A DNA stretch of 16,228 nucleotides from JAKACA01 sp050010115. Its GTDB lineage: Bacteria > Actinomycetota > Acidimicrobiia > Acidimicrobiales > Bog-793. Positions within the stretch are counted from its first letter, which is position 1. Each line of letters begins with the position of its first letter. Made by a program: the position numbers and the translations under genes. The notes under the pieces are model-generated. The model was not told the DNA's origin, searched no databases, and saw nothing but the letters and a program-made list of their open reading frames with translations. Below, piece after piece: positions 1 to 6,606 of the stretch. Location of the stretch: positions 1 through 16,228 of the forward strand of contig JBEKLQ010000137.1 of the NCBI GenBank assembly GCA_050010115.1, read 5' to 3'.

Positions 1-35
1 CCGACGCTCTCCTCGCGTTCCTGGAGTCCCTTTGA
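1..35 (+). CDS. 3' end of ritC of RIT1 (tyrosine recombinase, partial)
   Basis: The last codons before the TGA at 33-35 read DALLAFLESL. The intact ritC of the neighbouring element (348-1337) ends DTLLAFLEGL, also just before a TATGCCGAC repeat. The fragment is therefore read as the carboxy terminus of the third recombinase gene of a RIT element whose body lies left of the window. Only about ten residues are visible, so the assignment rests on this match and on the terminal repeats that follow. Confidence 0.6.
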   Translation, partial: DALLAFLESL

Positions 36-149
36 TTATGCCGACATCTTCGCCGGGATCATCAAGCTTTCAAAGGAGAATCGCTCGAACGTCGGCATAA
101 CGCGACTGTCGGCATAATCGTGGTTAAGCCGAATTCGGCTTAACCACGA
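36..149. repeat. Right end of RIT1: repeated arm motifs plus 32-bp palindrome
   Basis: Right after the ritC stop lies TTATGCCGAC (36-45). Its exact inverse GTCGGCATAA follows at 91-100 and again at 108-117, 17 bp apart. A 32-bp perfect palindrome follows directly at 118-149. The last bases of the palindrome are already target sequence, because the open frame of a ritB gene starts again in CACGAC at 145-150. The same layout of arm, inverse arm and a second inverse arm 17 bp on is found after the ritC of RIT2. These are probably binding sites for the recombinases; that role is inferred. Confidence 0.75.
118..149. repeat. 32-bp perfect palindrome at the RIT1/ritB junction
   Basis: The left arm TCGTGGTTAAGCCGAA (118-133) is mirrored exactly by TTCGGCTTAACCACGA (134-149). 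The symmetry stops at both outer bases (A117 and C150), so it is exactly 32 bp. A palindrome of the same length but unrelated sequence lies at the right end of RIT3 (6575-6606). Confidence 0.9.
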
Positions 150-351
150 CTTTCGCCACACCTTCGCCGTGCGCACATTGCTGGGCTGGTACCGGTCCGG
201 AGAGGACGTGGAGGCACGTCTCCCGTGGCTGTCGACCTACCTCGGTCACCGTGATCCGCGATCGACGTACTGGTACCTGTCGGCTGCTCCCGAGCTGCTG
301 GCGCTCGCAGCCGGCCGCCTCGAGCTATCTCGGGGGGTGATCTCGCGGTGA
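145..351 (+). pseudogene. ritB of RIT2, 3' fragment cut by RIT1
   Basis: The open frame reads HDFRHTFAVRTLL, then LSTYLGHRDPRSTYWYL, and stops at 349-351. These are the HxxRH box, the GH box and the nucleophile tyrosine of a tyrosine recombinase; the intact RitB at 4529-5482 has HSLRHSFAVGCLL and TFMGHVDPASTAVYL at matching places. Only the last 69 codons (with stop) remain here. The amino-terminal part, with the catalytic arginine and lysine, should lie left of RIT1, outside the window. The stop overlaps the GTG start of the next gene in GTGA at 348-351, as in an intact recombinase trio. RIT1 entered at the His-Asp codon pair of the catalytic HxxRH motif, so the gene cannot work in this form. 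Confidence 0.8.
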
Positions 352-1337
352 GCCTCGTCGCTCCGACACTGGAGAGCTTCTTCGTCGACCGCCTCGCCAA
401 CCAGCGTCATGCGAGCCCACGCACCATCGCCTCCTATCGGGACGCCCTCAAGCTGCTCGTGGTCTTCGTGCACAGCCAGACCGGGAAGACGCCGTGCCGC
501 CTCGAGTGGGAGGACCTCGACGCCGAGATGATCTGTGCCTTCCTGGACCATCTGGAAAACGACCGGCACAATAGCGCTCGTACGCGGAACCTCCGGCTCA
601 CGGCGATCCGGTCGCTGTTCGCCTACGCCTCGCTGCGGCACCCCGAGCACGCTGCGCTCATGCAGCGCGTCCTCGCCATCCCGCCGAAGCGCTTCGACAA
701 ACCCATTGTGTCGTTCCTCAGCGCGCCCGAGATCGATGCCCTCATCGACGCTCCCGACCGAAGCCGGTGGGAGGGCCGCCGCGACCGAGCACTGCTGCTC
801 GTCGGGGTGCAGACCGGGCTACGCGTCTCGGAGCTCACGGGGCTGAACTGTGGCGACGCCACCCTCGGTGCCGGTGCCAGCGTTCGCTGCGAGGGTAAAG
901 GTCGCAAGTTCCGAGCCGTTCCCCTGACGGCCGTCACCGAGGCGGTCCTCGGTGTCTGGATGCGCGAACGGGCGGGGCGCCGGGACGAACCGCTGTTCCC
1001 GACACGCACAGGGCGTCGTCTCAGCATTGACGCTGTCCAGCGCCTCGTGCGGAAGCACGCCTCGAGCGCCGCCTCGCGATGTCCCTCGATCCGGGCCGAG
1101 AAGCTCCATCCGCACATCCTCCGCCACAGCTGTGCCATGTCACTTCTTCAGGCGGGCGTCGACACGTCGGTGATCGCGCTGTGGCTCGGCCACGCCGACA
1201 TCCGTTCCACCCATGCGTACCTGCACGCCGACATGACAATCAAGCAGCGCGCACTCGAAAGGACCACACCTGCGACCGCCGCCCCGGGGCGGTACCGACC
1301 GGGCGACACCCTCCTCGCCTTCTTGGAAGGGCTGTAA
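348..1337 (+). CDS. RIT2 third tyrosine recombinase (RitC)
   Basis: Tyrosine site-specific recombinase of 329 residues with a full catalytic set: arginine in GLRVSEL near residue 158, lysine in EGKGRKFRAVPL, HILRH near residue 256, GHAD near residue 281, and a tyrosine in STHAYLHAD near residue 291. The first 100 residues, with RTIASYRDALKLL and RTRNLRLTAIRSLFAY, form the core-binding domain. The GTG start overlaps the ritB stop by four bases (GTGA), which argues for coupled translation. It resembles the RitC of RIT3 (5479-6489), and both end in an LL(A/S)(F/W)L-(E/S)-x-L tail followed by the element's end repeat. The protein should be intact, although its partner ritB is broken by RIT1, so RIT2 is unlikely to move by its own proteins. 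Confidence 0.9.
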   Translation: MSLVAPTLESFFVDRLANQRHASPRTIASYRDALKLLVVFVHSQTGKTPCRLEWEDLDAEMICAFLDHLENDRHNSARTRNLRLTAIRSLFAYASLRHPEHAALMQRVLAIPPKRFDKPIVSFLSAPEIDALIDAPDRSRWEGRRDRALLLVGVQTGLRVSELTGLNCGDATLGAGASVRCEGKGRKFRAVPLTAVTEAVLGVWMRERAGRRDEPLFPTRTGRRLSIDAVQRLVRKHASSAASRCPSIRAEKLHPHILRHSCAMSLLQAGVDTSVIALWLGHADIRSTHAYLHADMTIKQRALERTTPATAAPGRYRPGDTLLAFLEGL

Positions 1338-1441
1338 CTATGCCGACCCCCGACGCTGTCAGCGGCGCCAGAAGCCCACCAGGATCAGGCCTTCGGGATC
1401 ACCGCCATTGCCGTGTCGGCATAGTTCCGGGATCGGCATAG
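1338..1441. repeat. Right end of RIT2: inverted arm motifs
   Basis: CTATGCCGAC at 1338-1347 starts right after the ritC stop. Its inverse GTCGGCATAG lies at 1415-1424, and a second inverse with one change (ATCGGCATAG) at 1432-1441 keeps the 17-bp period seen in RIT1. IstB coding sequence begins immediately after. Unlike RIT1 and RIT3, there is no 32-bp palindrome at this boundary. Confidence 0.75.
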
Positions 1442-1960
1442 ATCAATCACGATCAGCTCCGAGCGCAGGATCCTCCCGACGGCGCGGGTGACGGTGTCGT
1501 CGGCCCGGTGAGCCCGCACGAGCACGCCGAGATCCTCAAGGGCGAACCAGGCGACCTTGATGCCCACCTCGACGGCGGTCTGGCCGATGGCCTCCAAGAA
1601 GAAGGTCTTCCCGGTGCCCGACGGCCCGCACACCACGAGGTTCTCCCGCCGCCGCACCCATTCGAGGGTCCGAAGTGCCATCTGGGTTGGCGCCGGGATG
1701 GAGGATGCCTTCGGCTCCCAGGCCTCGAAGGTCTTGCCGGTCGGGAAGGTGGCGGCCTTGCGCCGTGTCGCAAGTGCCGATCGCTCCCTGCTGGCGAGCT
1801 CCTCGCCGAGCAGGCTCCTCAGCACCTCGGCCGGCTCCCAGCGCTGGGACCTGGCGGTGGCGAGCACCTCGGGGGCTGAGCGTCGGATGTGCGGCAGGCG
1901 GAGCCGTCGCAGCAGGAGCTCGAGGTCGTCGGGAAGCGGTGGTGGCTCCGGCGTCCTCAT
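1442..1960 (-). pseudogene. istB: istB, IS21-family helper ATPase, 3'-truncated by RIT2
   Basis: IstB is the AAA+ ATPase that activates the IS21 transposase IstA and steers target choice. The native part here is 173 residues: a leader with LLLRRLRLPHIRRSAPEVL, the typical linker RKAATFPTGKTFEAW, Walker A GPSGTGKT at residues 112-119, and the start of Walker B, SELIVID, where the native sequence ends at D173. IstB proteins are usually about 260 residues, so Walker B's second acidic residue, the sensors and the carboxy terminus are missing; they should lie left of RIT2 outside the window. The frame runs on into the RIT2 end (to about 1385) and adds about 18 foreign residues. The start at 1960 overlaps the stop of the preceding ORF in ATGA (1957-1960). 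Confidence 0.9.
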
Positions 1961-2193
1961 CGTGCCGCCTGAATCTTGCGGCGCACGCGCGAGGCGAACT
2001 CGCCGGCGACGTTGGCGAGCCCGTCAGGCGAGAGCCGGTCGTCGGCGAACCTGAGCAGCTCGACGACCGCCTCGACGTCGCCGAAGCGGGCGAACTCCTC
2101 GACGGCGTTGAGCAGCCAGCAGACGTCGTCGAGGATGTAGCCGTCGATGACGACCTCCTCGGGGAAGATGTCATCGTCGGGGTAGGTGCTCAT
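1957..2193 (-). CDS. Small acidic IS21 operon protein of unknown function
   Basis: A 78-residue ORF between istA and istB. Its ATG at 2193 overlaps the istA stop in ATGA (2190-2193), and its stop overlaps the istB start in ATGA (1957-1960), so it is placed as a coupled middle gene. A GGGAGGGG ribosome site lies about eight bases upstream. The protein begins MSTYPDDDIFPEEVV, is rich in Asp and Glu, has a likely helical centre (LLNAVEEFARFGDVEAVVELLRF on the page order of residues about 27-49), and ends in a basic tail RRKIQAAR. I do not recognise a named domain. The tight overlaps and intact frame argue that it is a real gene of the insertion sequence rather than chance. A role as a partner of IstA or IstB is only inferred. 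Confidence 0.7.
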   Translation of the reverse strand: MSTYPDDDIFPEEVVIDGYILDDVCWLLNAVEEFARFGDVEAVVELLRFADDRLSPDGLANVAGEFASRVRRKIQAAR

Positions 2194-3120
2194 CGTCCGA
2201 ACCCCTCCCACGCAGAGGTGCCGTTCTGCAGGCTCTGTGACTCGTCGGCCCGGTGAGTGGGCTGAGATGGGGCCGTCGCCTGGTGGGCGATGATCGAGGC
2301 GAGGTCCCCCTCGCCGAAGCGGCCGGTCACAGCGGCATGCCCGAGCGCCCGGTCGACGATGGCGACACCGTGCAGGACGCTCATCGTGACGGCCTCGGCC
2401 ATCTTTACCCGCACCCGTGAGGTGCCGACGGCTGCTGCCTCGGTCAGCCACAACCCCGCACCCTCGCCGATGGCAAGGAACGCCGTGTCGGCGACGGTCT
2501 TCGGGCGCGCTGTGCGGTTGAGGGGGCCTTCGGGAGCGGGGCCGAAGTGCTCCTCGACATGGCGGGGAGCACCAGGTGTCGTGACCTCGTGGCGGGCGAC
2601 CTCGCGGGCGCCATCGTCATCGACGGCGGTGACGATGACCTCGTCGCCGTGGCGGCGCACCCAGACGACCTCGCAGCGAAAGCGATGGGGTACCGAGTAC
2701 TCGCCCCCGTCGAACTGGATCACCGGGACGTTGGCCGCCACGGTGCGGGTGACGCCGAACACCGAGGTGTACGGGCGCTCAGGGACCGGGTGCAGATGGA
2801 GCCGCTCCTCGGCCAGCATCTCGTTCGGGATGCGCCTCGTGGACCGGTGCTCGCGCCCGTTCACCTGATCGCAGAAGGCCGCGCAGGCATCCACGAGCTC
2901 GGAGAACGATGTGTAGGCCGGCAGCAGGTTGGCATCTGTCGGGACGAGGTCGGCCTCGGCCACCCGCACAGTTGCCTCCGACCCGCCTTTGGACTCAGGG
3001 TCCGCCACCACACAGCTGGCGACGGTGAGGCCGTAGTGCCGCCCCATCTTCACGAGCTCGGGATGGCGAACGGGGATGCGACAGACGATGTCGGTCGTCA
3101 CCGTTTTCTCGTTATCCGAC
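2190..3120 (-). pseudogene. istA: istA 3' part, IS21-family transposase, separated by RIT3
   Basis: This is the downstream part of the split transposase gene; the upstream part is at 6601-7163. It resumes inside the codon of the second catalytic aspartate of the DDE set (SDNEKTVTTD, residue 188 of the rejoined protein). It then carries VADPESKGGSEATV, whose glutamate (about E234) is the likely third catalytic residue, and the usual IS21 region NEMLAEERLHLHPVPERPYT followed by a beta-rich carboxy domain. The rejoined gene, with one TCCGAC copy removed, is 1488 bp (495 codons plus stop), close to the usual size of the family. The stop overlaps the next gene in ATGA. An ORF starting at 3101 (MTTDIVCR) could still be read but lacks the first two catalytic residues. 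Confidence 0.9.
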
Positions 3121-3213
3121 TTCTGTGCCCGGGCGCGTTATGTGGCCCCGGGCCGGTCCTTCCTGACCAGATCCTGGTGAGCGAACTGGCCCGCTCGGCC
3201 GCGGCCACATAAC
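3115..3213. repeat. Left end of RIT3: core, arm and inverted arm motifs
   Basis: In order: TCCGAC (3115-3120, shared with the right junction), TTCTGTGCC (3121-3129), GTTATGTGGCC (3137-3147) and its exact inverse GGCCACATAAC (3203-3213). The first 33 bp match the inverse of the right end except at two positions. The inverted pair could form a long-stem structure or hold recombinase dimers at two distances from the crossover point; that role is inferred. Confidence 0.8.
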
Positions 3214-3269
3214 CCCGGTGCCTTTTGGCAGGGTTCTTCCTCTGGCTCATCGAGAGAGAGGAAGTTGCC

Positions 3270-4532
3270 ATGCTGGAGCAGTACTTCATCAAGCCATCGA
3301 CGATCGACCGCCTGCGGGGCTCGTGGATCGCGGCCGAGATCGAGACCTACGTTGACTGGCTCGCCGACCAGGGCTACAGCGCCAAGACCATCTGGCGTCG
3401 GGTCCCGATCGCGTTCGCCTTCGGTGAGTTCGCCCGCGAGCGAGGAGCGCTGGCTGTCGGCGATCTGCCAGCCCATGTTGGGGCGTTCGTGGCCGACCGC
3501 GTGGCGCTCCACGAAGCACGCACCGGCTCGACGAGGCCGATGGCAAAGGAGGTCCGTGGCCCGGTCGAACAGATGCTCTCCGTCGTGCTCGCCGGGTTCG
3601 AGCCATCCGGCCGGTCTCACCACGCCCAGCCCTTCGCCTCTGCACTGCCAGGCTTCTTCGGCTACTTGACCGACGAGCGCGGCCTTCGACCGGCCTCGGT
3701 GATCGGCTATCGCCATCACCTCGACCGCTTCGAGGCCTACCTCCAACGGATCGGCGTCGAGTCGATCCCGGAGCTCTCGCCGGCGATCCTCAGCGCCTTC
3801 GTCGTCGAGCGCGCTGCCGCTGGGCTGGCCAAGAGCACGGTCAGCGGCAGTGCTGGGGTCCTCCGGGTGTTCCTGCGCTACGCCCACCGAGAAGGCGTGC
3901 TCGCGAGCGACCTGAGCGCCGCCGTCGGCTGGCCCCAGGTGTACCGGCTCTCGAGCATCCCCCGGTCCATCTCCTGGGACGATGTCAACCGAGTCCTCGC
4001 CGGTGTCGACCGCAGGACCGAGGCCGGCAGGCGCGACTACGCCATTTTGCTCCTGCTCGTTACCTACGGACTGCGCGGTCGGGAGGTCGCCGCCCTCACT
4101 CTCGACGACATCGACTGGAAGCGCGAGCGCCTGGCGATCCCCGAGCGGAAAGCCGGCCACTCGACAGCGTTTCCCCTCTCCGTCGTCGTCGGCGAAGCCA
4201 TCCTCGACTATCTCCGCCACGGCCGTCCCGTGACGACGGATCGCCACGTCTTCTTCCGTGCCGCCGCTCCCCGTCGGCCCATCGGGGCCGCCGCCGTGTC
4301 GTCGCTTTCTCGCGCCTATCTGCTCAAGGCTGGCGTCAACGTCCCCCGGCCGGGCTCGCACACGCTGCGCCACTCGGCCGTCCAGCGCCTCGTTGACGCG
4401 AACTTCGACCTCAAGACCATCGGCGACTTCGTCGGGCATCGTTCGGCCCGCTCTACCGAGGTCTACGCCAAAGTCGCCGTCGAGGCCCTGCGCGAGGTCG
4501 CCCTCGGCGACGGTGAGGAGGTCCTCGGATGA
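3270..4532 (+). CDS. RIT3 first tyrosine recombinase (RitA)
   Basis: Tyrosine recombinase of 420 residues, the longest of the trio. The start at ATG 3270 (MLEQYFIKPST) is chosen because GAGAGAGGAAG lies just upstream; a TTG at 3225 in the same frame is less likely. The first 115 residues or so are an extra amino-terminal region with IETYVDWLADQGYSAKTIWRR. A core-binding domain follows (ASVIGYRHHLDRFEAYL, then STVSGSAGVLRVFLRYA). The catalytic domain has arginine in YGLRGREVAAL near residue 268, lysine in ERKAGHSTAFPL, HTLRH near 364, GHRS near 391 and a tyrosine in STEVYAKV near 400. All catalytic residues are present. The stop overlaps ritB in ATGA (4529-4532). In RIT elements all three recombinases are kept together, probably because they act as one complex at the ends; this is family-level inference. 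Confidence 0.9.
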   Translation: MLEQYFIKPSTIDRLRGSWIAAEIETYVDWLADQGYSAKTIWRRVPIAFAFGEFARERGALAVGDLPAHVGAFVADRVALHEARTGSTRPMAKEVRGPVEQMLSVVLAGFEPSGRSHHAQPFASALPGFFGYLTDERGLRPASVIGYRHHLDRFEAYLQRIGVESIPELSPAILSAFVVERAAAGLAKSTVSGSAGVLRVFLRYAHREGVLASDLSAAVGWPQVYRLSSIPRSISWDDVNRVLAGVDRRTEAGRRDYAILLLLVTYGLRGREVAALTLDDIDWKRERLAIPERKAGHSTAFPLSVVVGEAILDYLRHGRPVTTDRHVFFRAAAPRRPIGAAAVSSLSRAYLLKAGVNVPRPGSHTLRHSAVQRLVDANFDLKTIGDFVGHRSARSTEVYAKVAVEALREVALGDGEEVLG

Positions 4533-5482
4533 ACGACAACCTCGCCACCGACGTCGCCGACTTCCTCGCCCACAAGCGTGCCCTCGGCCGGAAGTATCGA
4601 AGCGAGGAGGCGACGCTACGCCTGCTCCTCGCCTTCGCCGACCTCCATGGCGTGGCAGATCTGCGGAGCCTCACCACCTCCCTGCTCGATGCATTCGTCG
4701 CGTCCAGGCCACGGCCCCGAGCCCGCAGCTTCAACCAGCTCGTCGGGATCCTTGGCTGCTTCCTCGACTGGGCCGTCACCCAACAGCGCCTGGAGGCGTC
4801 ACCGCTGCGCCGGACTCATCGGCGGGAGACCGATTGGCGCTTGCCGTTCCTGTTCGACGTCGTCCAGGCTCGTCAGCTACTCGACGCGGCCGCCGCCCTC
4901 CCCGATAATCCACGGGCGACTGGCCGCGGGCCGACCTACCACGCCGTCTTCGCCCTCTGCTACGGCCTCGGTCTGCGTGCCGGGGAGGCGTGTGGCCTTC
5001 GCGTCGGCGATGTCGACGCCGACCGGCAGTTGCTCATCGTGCGGGGTGGCAAGTTCGGCAAGAGCCGTCTCGTCCCCCACGGGCCGCGCGTCGGGGAGCT
5101 GCTCGCCCGCCAGGTCGAACGCCGAGGTGGGGCCGGCGACTTCCCGCTGTTCAGCTTCGACGGTCGAAACAGCATCAACCCCTGTACTGCTAGCCAGACG
5201 TTCCACCGTCTTGTCACCGAGCTCGCTCTCCCGATCCCCACCGGCACCGCGCCACCTTGTCTTCACTCCCTCCGCCACTCGTTCGCGGTGGGGTGCCTGC
5301 TGCGGTGGTACCGGGAGGGTCTCGACCCACAGGCGCGGCTCTACCGGCTCTCCACGTTCATGGGCCACGTCGACCCTGCCTCCACCGCCGTCTACCTGAC
5401 GATCACGCCCCAGTTGCTCACCGAGGCCGGCCGGCGGTTTGAAGCTTTCGCCCAAGCGGCATGGTCGGAGGACGAGCCATGA
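4529..5482 (+). CDS. RIT3 second tyrosine recombinase (RitB)
   Basis: Tyrosine recombinase of 317 residues that starts in the ATGA overlap with ritA, with GAGGAGG about nine bases upstream. The amino-terminal core-binding domain contains DVADFLAHKRALGRKYRSEEATLRL and SFNQLVGILGCFLDW. The catalytic domain has arginine in YGLGLRAGEACGL near residue 150, lysine in RGGKFGKSRLVP, HSLRHSFAVGCLL near residue 246, GHVDPAS near 278 and a tyrosine in TAVYLTITP near 288. It is intact and is the counterpart of the RIT2 ritB tail at 145-351, which makes it a useful guide to what RIT1 destroyed there. The stop overlaps ritC in ATGA (5479-5482). Confidence 0.9.
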   Translation: MNDNLATDVADFLAHKRALGRKYRSEEATLRLLLAFADLHGVADLRSLTTSLLDAFVASRPRPRARSFNQLVGILGCFLDWAVTQQRLEASPLRRTHRRETDWRLPFLFDVVQARQLLDAAAALPDNPRATGRGPTYHAVFALCYGLGLRAGEACGLRVGDVDADRQLLIVRGGKFGKSRLVPHGPRVGELLARQVERRGGAGDFPLFSFDGRNSINPCTASQTFHRLVTELALPIPTGTAPPCLHSLRHSFAVGCLLRWYREGLDPQARLYRLSTFMGHVDPASTAVYLTITPQLLTEAGRRFEAFAQAAWSEDEP

Positions 5483-6489
5483 CGGCGCCGCAGCGGCTCG
5501 GGCCGCTCGTTCATTCCTTCTTCCTCGACCACCTGGTCACGGTGAAGGGGCTCCGGCCGGCATCGGTGCGCAGCTACCGGGACACCATCCGACTCCTGCT
5601 GTGCTTTGTGGCCGCGGACAAGGGATCCAAGATCACCAAGCTGGGTGTCGAGGACCTGAGCTTCGAGCGGGTCCTCGGCTTCCTCCGCTACCTCGAAACA
5701 GAACGCGGCAATCACGTCCGGACGCGGAACCAGCGTCTGGCGGCCCTGCACACGCTGTTCGACTACATCGCCAGCCGAGAGCCGGAGATGCTCGACGTCT
5801 GCCAGCGGGTGGCCGCCATCCCCATGAAGCGAGCGGCGCCCGCCGAGACGCACTTCCTCGAACGTGACGAGACGGAGGCACTGTTCCGCCGCCTTCCCCG
5901 ATCCGGTCGCCTCGCCCTGCGAGACCGCGCCCTGCTCCTCTTCCTCTACAACACTGGGGCGCGGGTGCAGGAGGTCGCCGACCTACGAGTCGGACAGGTG
6001 GAACTCGGCGAGCCAGCCCTGGTCCGTCTCCACGGGAAGGGCGACAAGTGGCGGACGTGCCCGTTGTGGCGCCAGAGTGCGGATCTGCTTGTCGAGCTAC
6101 TCGCATCGTCAGGCACGCCGGCGATACCGGAGGCTCCCGTGTTCTGCTCTGCGACTGGCGAGGCGCTCACGCGCTTCGGCATCTACAAGATCGTGCGGCG
6201 TCACGCGGGGCACCTCGACGACATCCGAACCAACCGGCGGGTGAGCCCGCACATCTTCCGCCATACGGCGGCGGTCCACCTTCTTGAGGCGGGCGTCGAG
6301 CTGAACGTGATCCGGGGCTGGCTTGGCCACGCCGACCTCACGACGACGAACCGTTACGCCGAGATCAACACGAGGGCGAAGATCGAGGCACTCCGGAATA
6401 CCGAACCGCCCGGTACTTCGGCGGGACCGCGCCCTCGTCCCGTCTGGAGGACCGACGAGTCACTCCTCAGCTGGCTGTCATCGCTCTGA
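5479..6489 (+). CDS. RIT3 third tyrosine recombinase (RitC)
   Basis: Tyrosine recombinase of 336 residues. The start at ATG 5479 is preferred over an in-frame ATG at 5461 because it gives the ATGA overlap with ritB, has GGAGGA upstream at good distance, and aligns with the start of the RIT2 RitC. The core-binding domain includes SVRSYRDTIRLLLCF and TRNQRLAALHTLFDYI. The catalytic residues are arginine in TGARVQEVADL near 161, lysine in HGKGDKWRTCPL, HIFRHTAAVHLL near 257, GHADLTTTNRYAEI with histidine near 283 and tyrosine near 293. The protein ends ESLLSWLSSL, and two bases after the stop the right-end repeats begin, so the gene abuts the element's terminus. Confidence 0.9.
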   Translation: MTAPQRLGPLVHSFFLDHLVTVKGLRPASVRSYRDTIRLLLCFVAADKGSKITKLGVEDLSFERVLGFLRYLETERGNHVRTRNQRLAALHTLFDYIASREPEMLDVCQRVAAIPMKRAAPAETHFLERDETEALFRRLPRSGRLALRDRALLLFLYNTGARVQEVADLRVGQVELGEPALVRLHGKGDKWRTCPLWRQSADLLVELLASSGTPAIPEAPVFCSATGEALTRFGIYKIVRRHAGHLDDIRTNRRVSPHIFRHTAAVHLLEAGVELNVIRGWLGHADLTTTNRYAEINTRAKIEALRNTEPPGTSAGPRPRPVWRTDESLLSWLSSL

Positions 6490-6490
6490 G

Positions 6491-6574
6491 CGTTATGTGG
6501 CCGTGGCGACCGGCGAATGCCGGCGGTCCGGCCCATCGGTCGTAGCTGGCCACATAACGCGTCCAGGCACAGAA
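6491..6574. repeat. Right end of RIT3: inverted arm motifs
   Basis: GTTATGTGGCC (6492-6502) and its inverse GGCCACATAAC (6548-6558) repeat the pair found at the left end. GGCACAGAA (6566-6574) mirrors the left TTCTGTGCC and looks like a degenerate third copy of the arm, placed as the third GTCGGCATAA copy is in RIT1. The palindrome at 6575 follows directly. Confidence 0.8.
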
Positions 6575-6606
6575 GTCGGAATATGTTCCGCGGAACATAT
6601 TCCGAC
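6575..6606. repeat. 32-bp perfect palindrome at the RIT3/istA junction
   Basis: The left arm GTCGGAATATGTTCCG (6575-6590) is mirrored exactly by CGGAACATATTCCGAC (6591-6606). Symmetry ends at both outer bases. Its last six bases TCCGAC are the target repeat also found at the left junction (3115-3120). Rejoining istA across that repeat restores the frame, so the inner bases of the palindrome are not part of istA. Confidence 0.92.

Larger units (their letters stand above)
3115..6606 (+). mobile_element. RIT3, complete recombinase-in-trio element inserted in istA
   Basis: Three overlapping tyrosine recombinase genes in the order and orientation of RIT elements fill the element; there is no cargo gene. 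The boundaries are set by the broken istA frame. A 6-bp direct repeat TCCGAC flanks the element (3115-3120 and 6601-6606). The ends are inverted repeats of about 33 bp with two mismatches, from TCCGACTTCTGTGCC at the left to its inverse at the right. Each end also has a second inverted pair (GTTATGTGGCC with GGCCACATAAC). The right end additionally has a 32-bp palindrome whose outer six bases are the target repeat. The element lies opposite in direction to the IS21 genes it interrupts. Confidence 0.9.

Noticed and set aside
36..149. CRISPR-like repeats
   Set aside because: Only three copies of a 10-bp motif, one inverted, with uneven spacing, placed at an element end; no cas genes are near.
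2547..3212. Plus-strand frames opposite istA
   Set aside because: They lie antisense to a recognised transposase and cross the RIT3 left end, with no ribosome site or domain.
3138..4439. Long minus-strand open frame opposite ritA
   Set aside because: It is the antisense of a clear tyrosine recombinase gene with all catalytic motifs, lacks a ribosome site and has no recognisable domain; such frames are expected in GC-rich DNA.
3115..6606. Tn554-type transposon with three transposition genes
   Set aside because: In Tn554 only two of the three genes are tyrosine recombinases, and resistance cargo is present. Here all three are tyrosine recombinases with ATGA overlaps, inverted ends and no cargo, which fits RIT elements.
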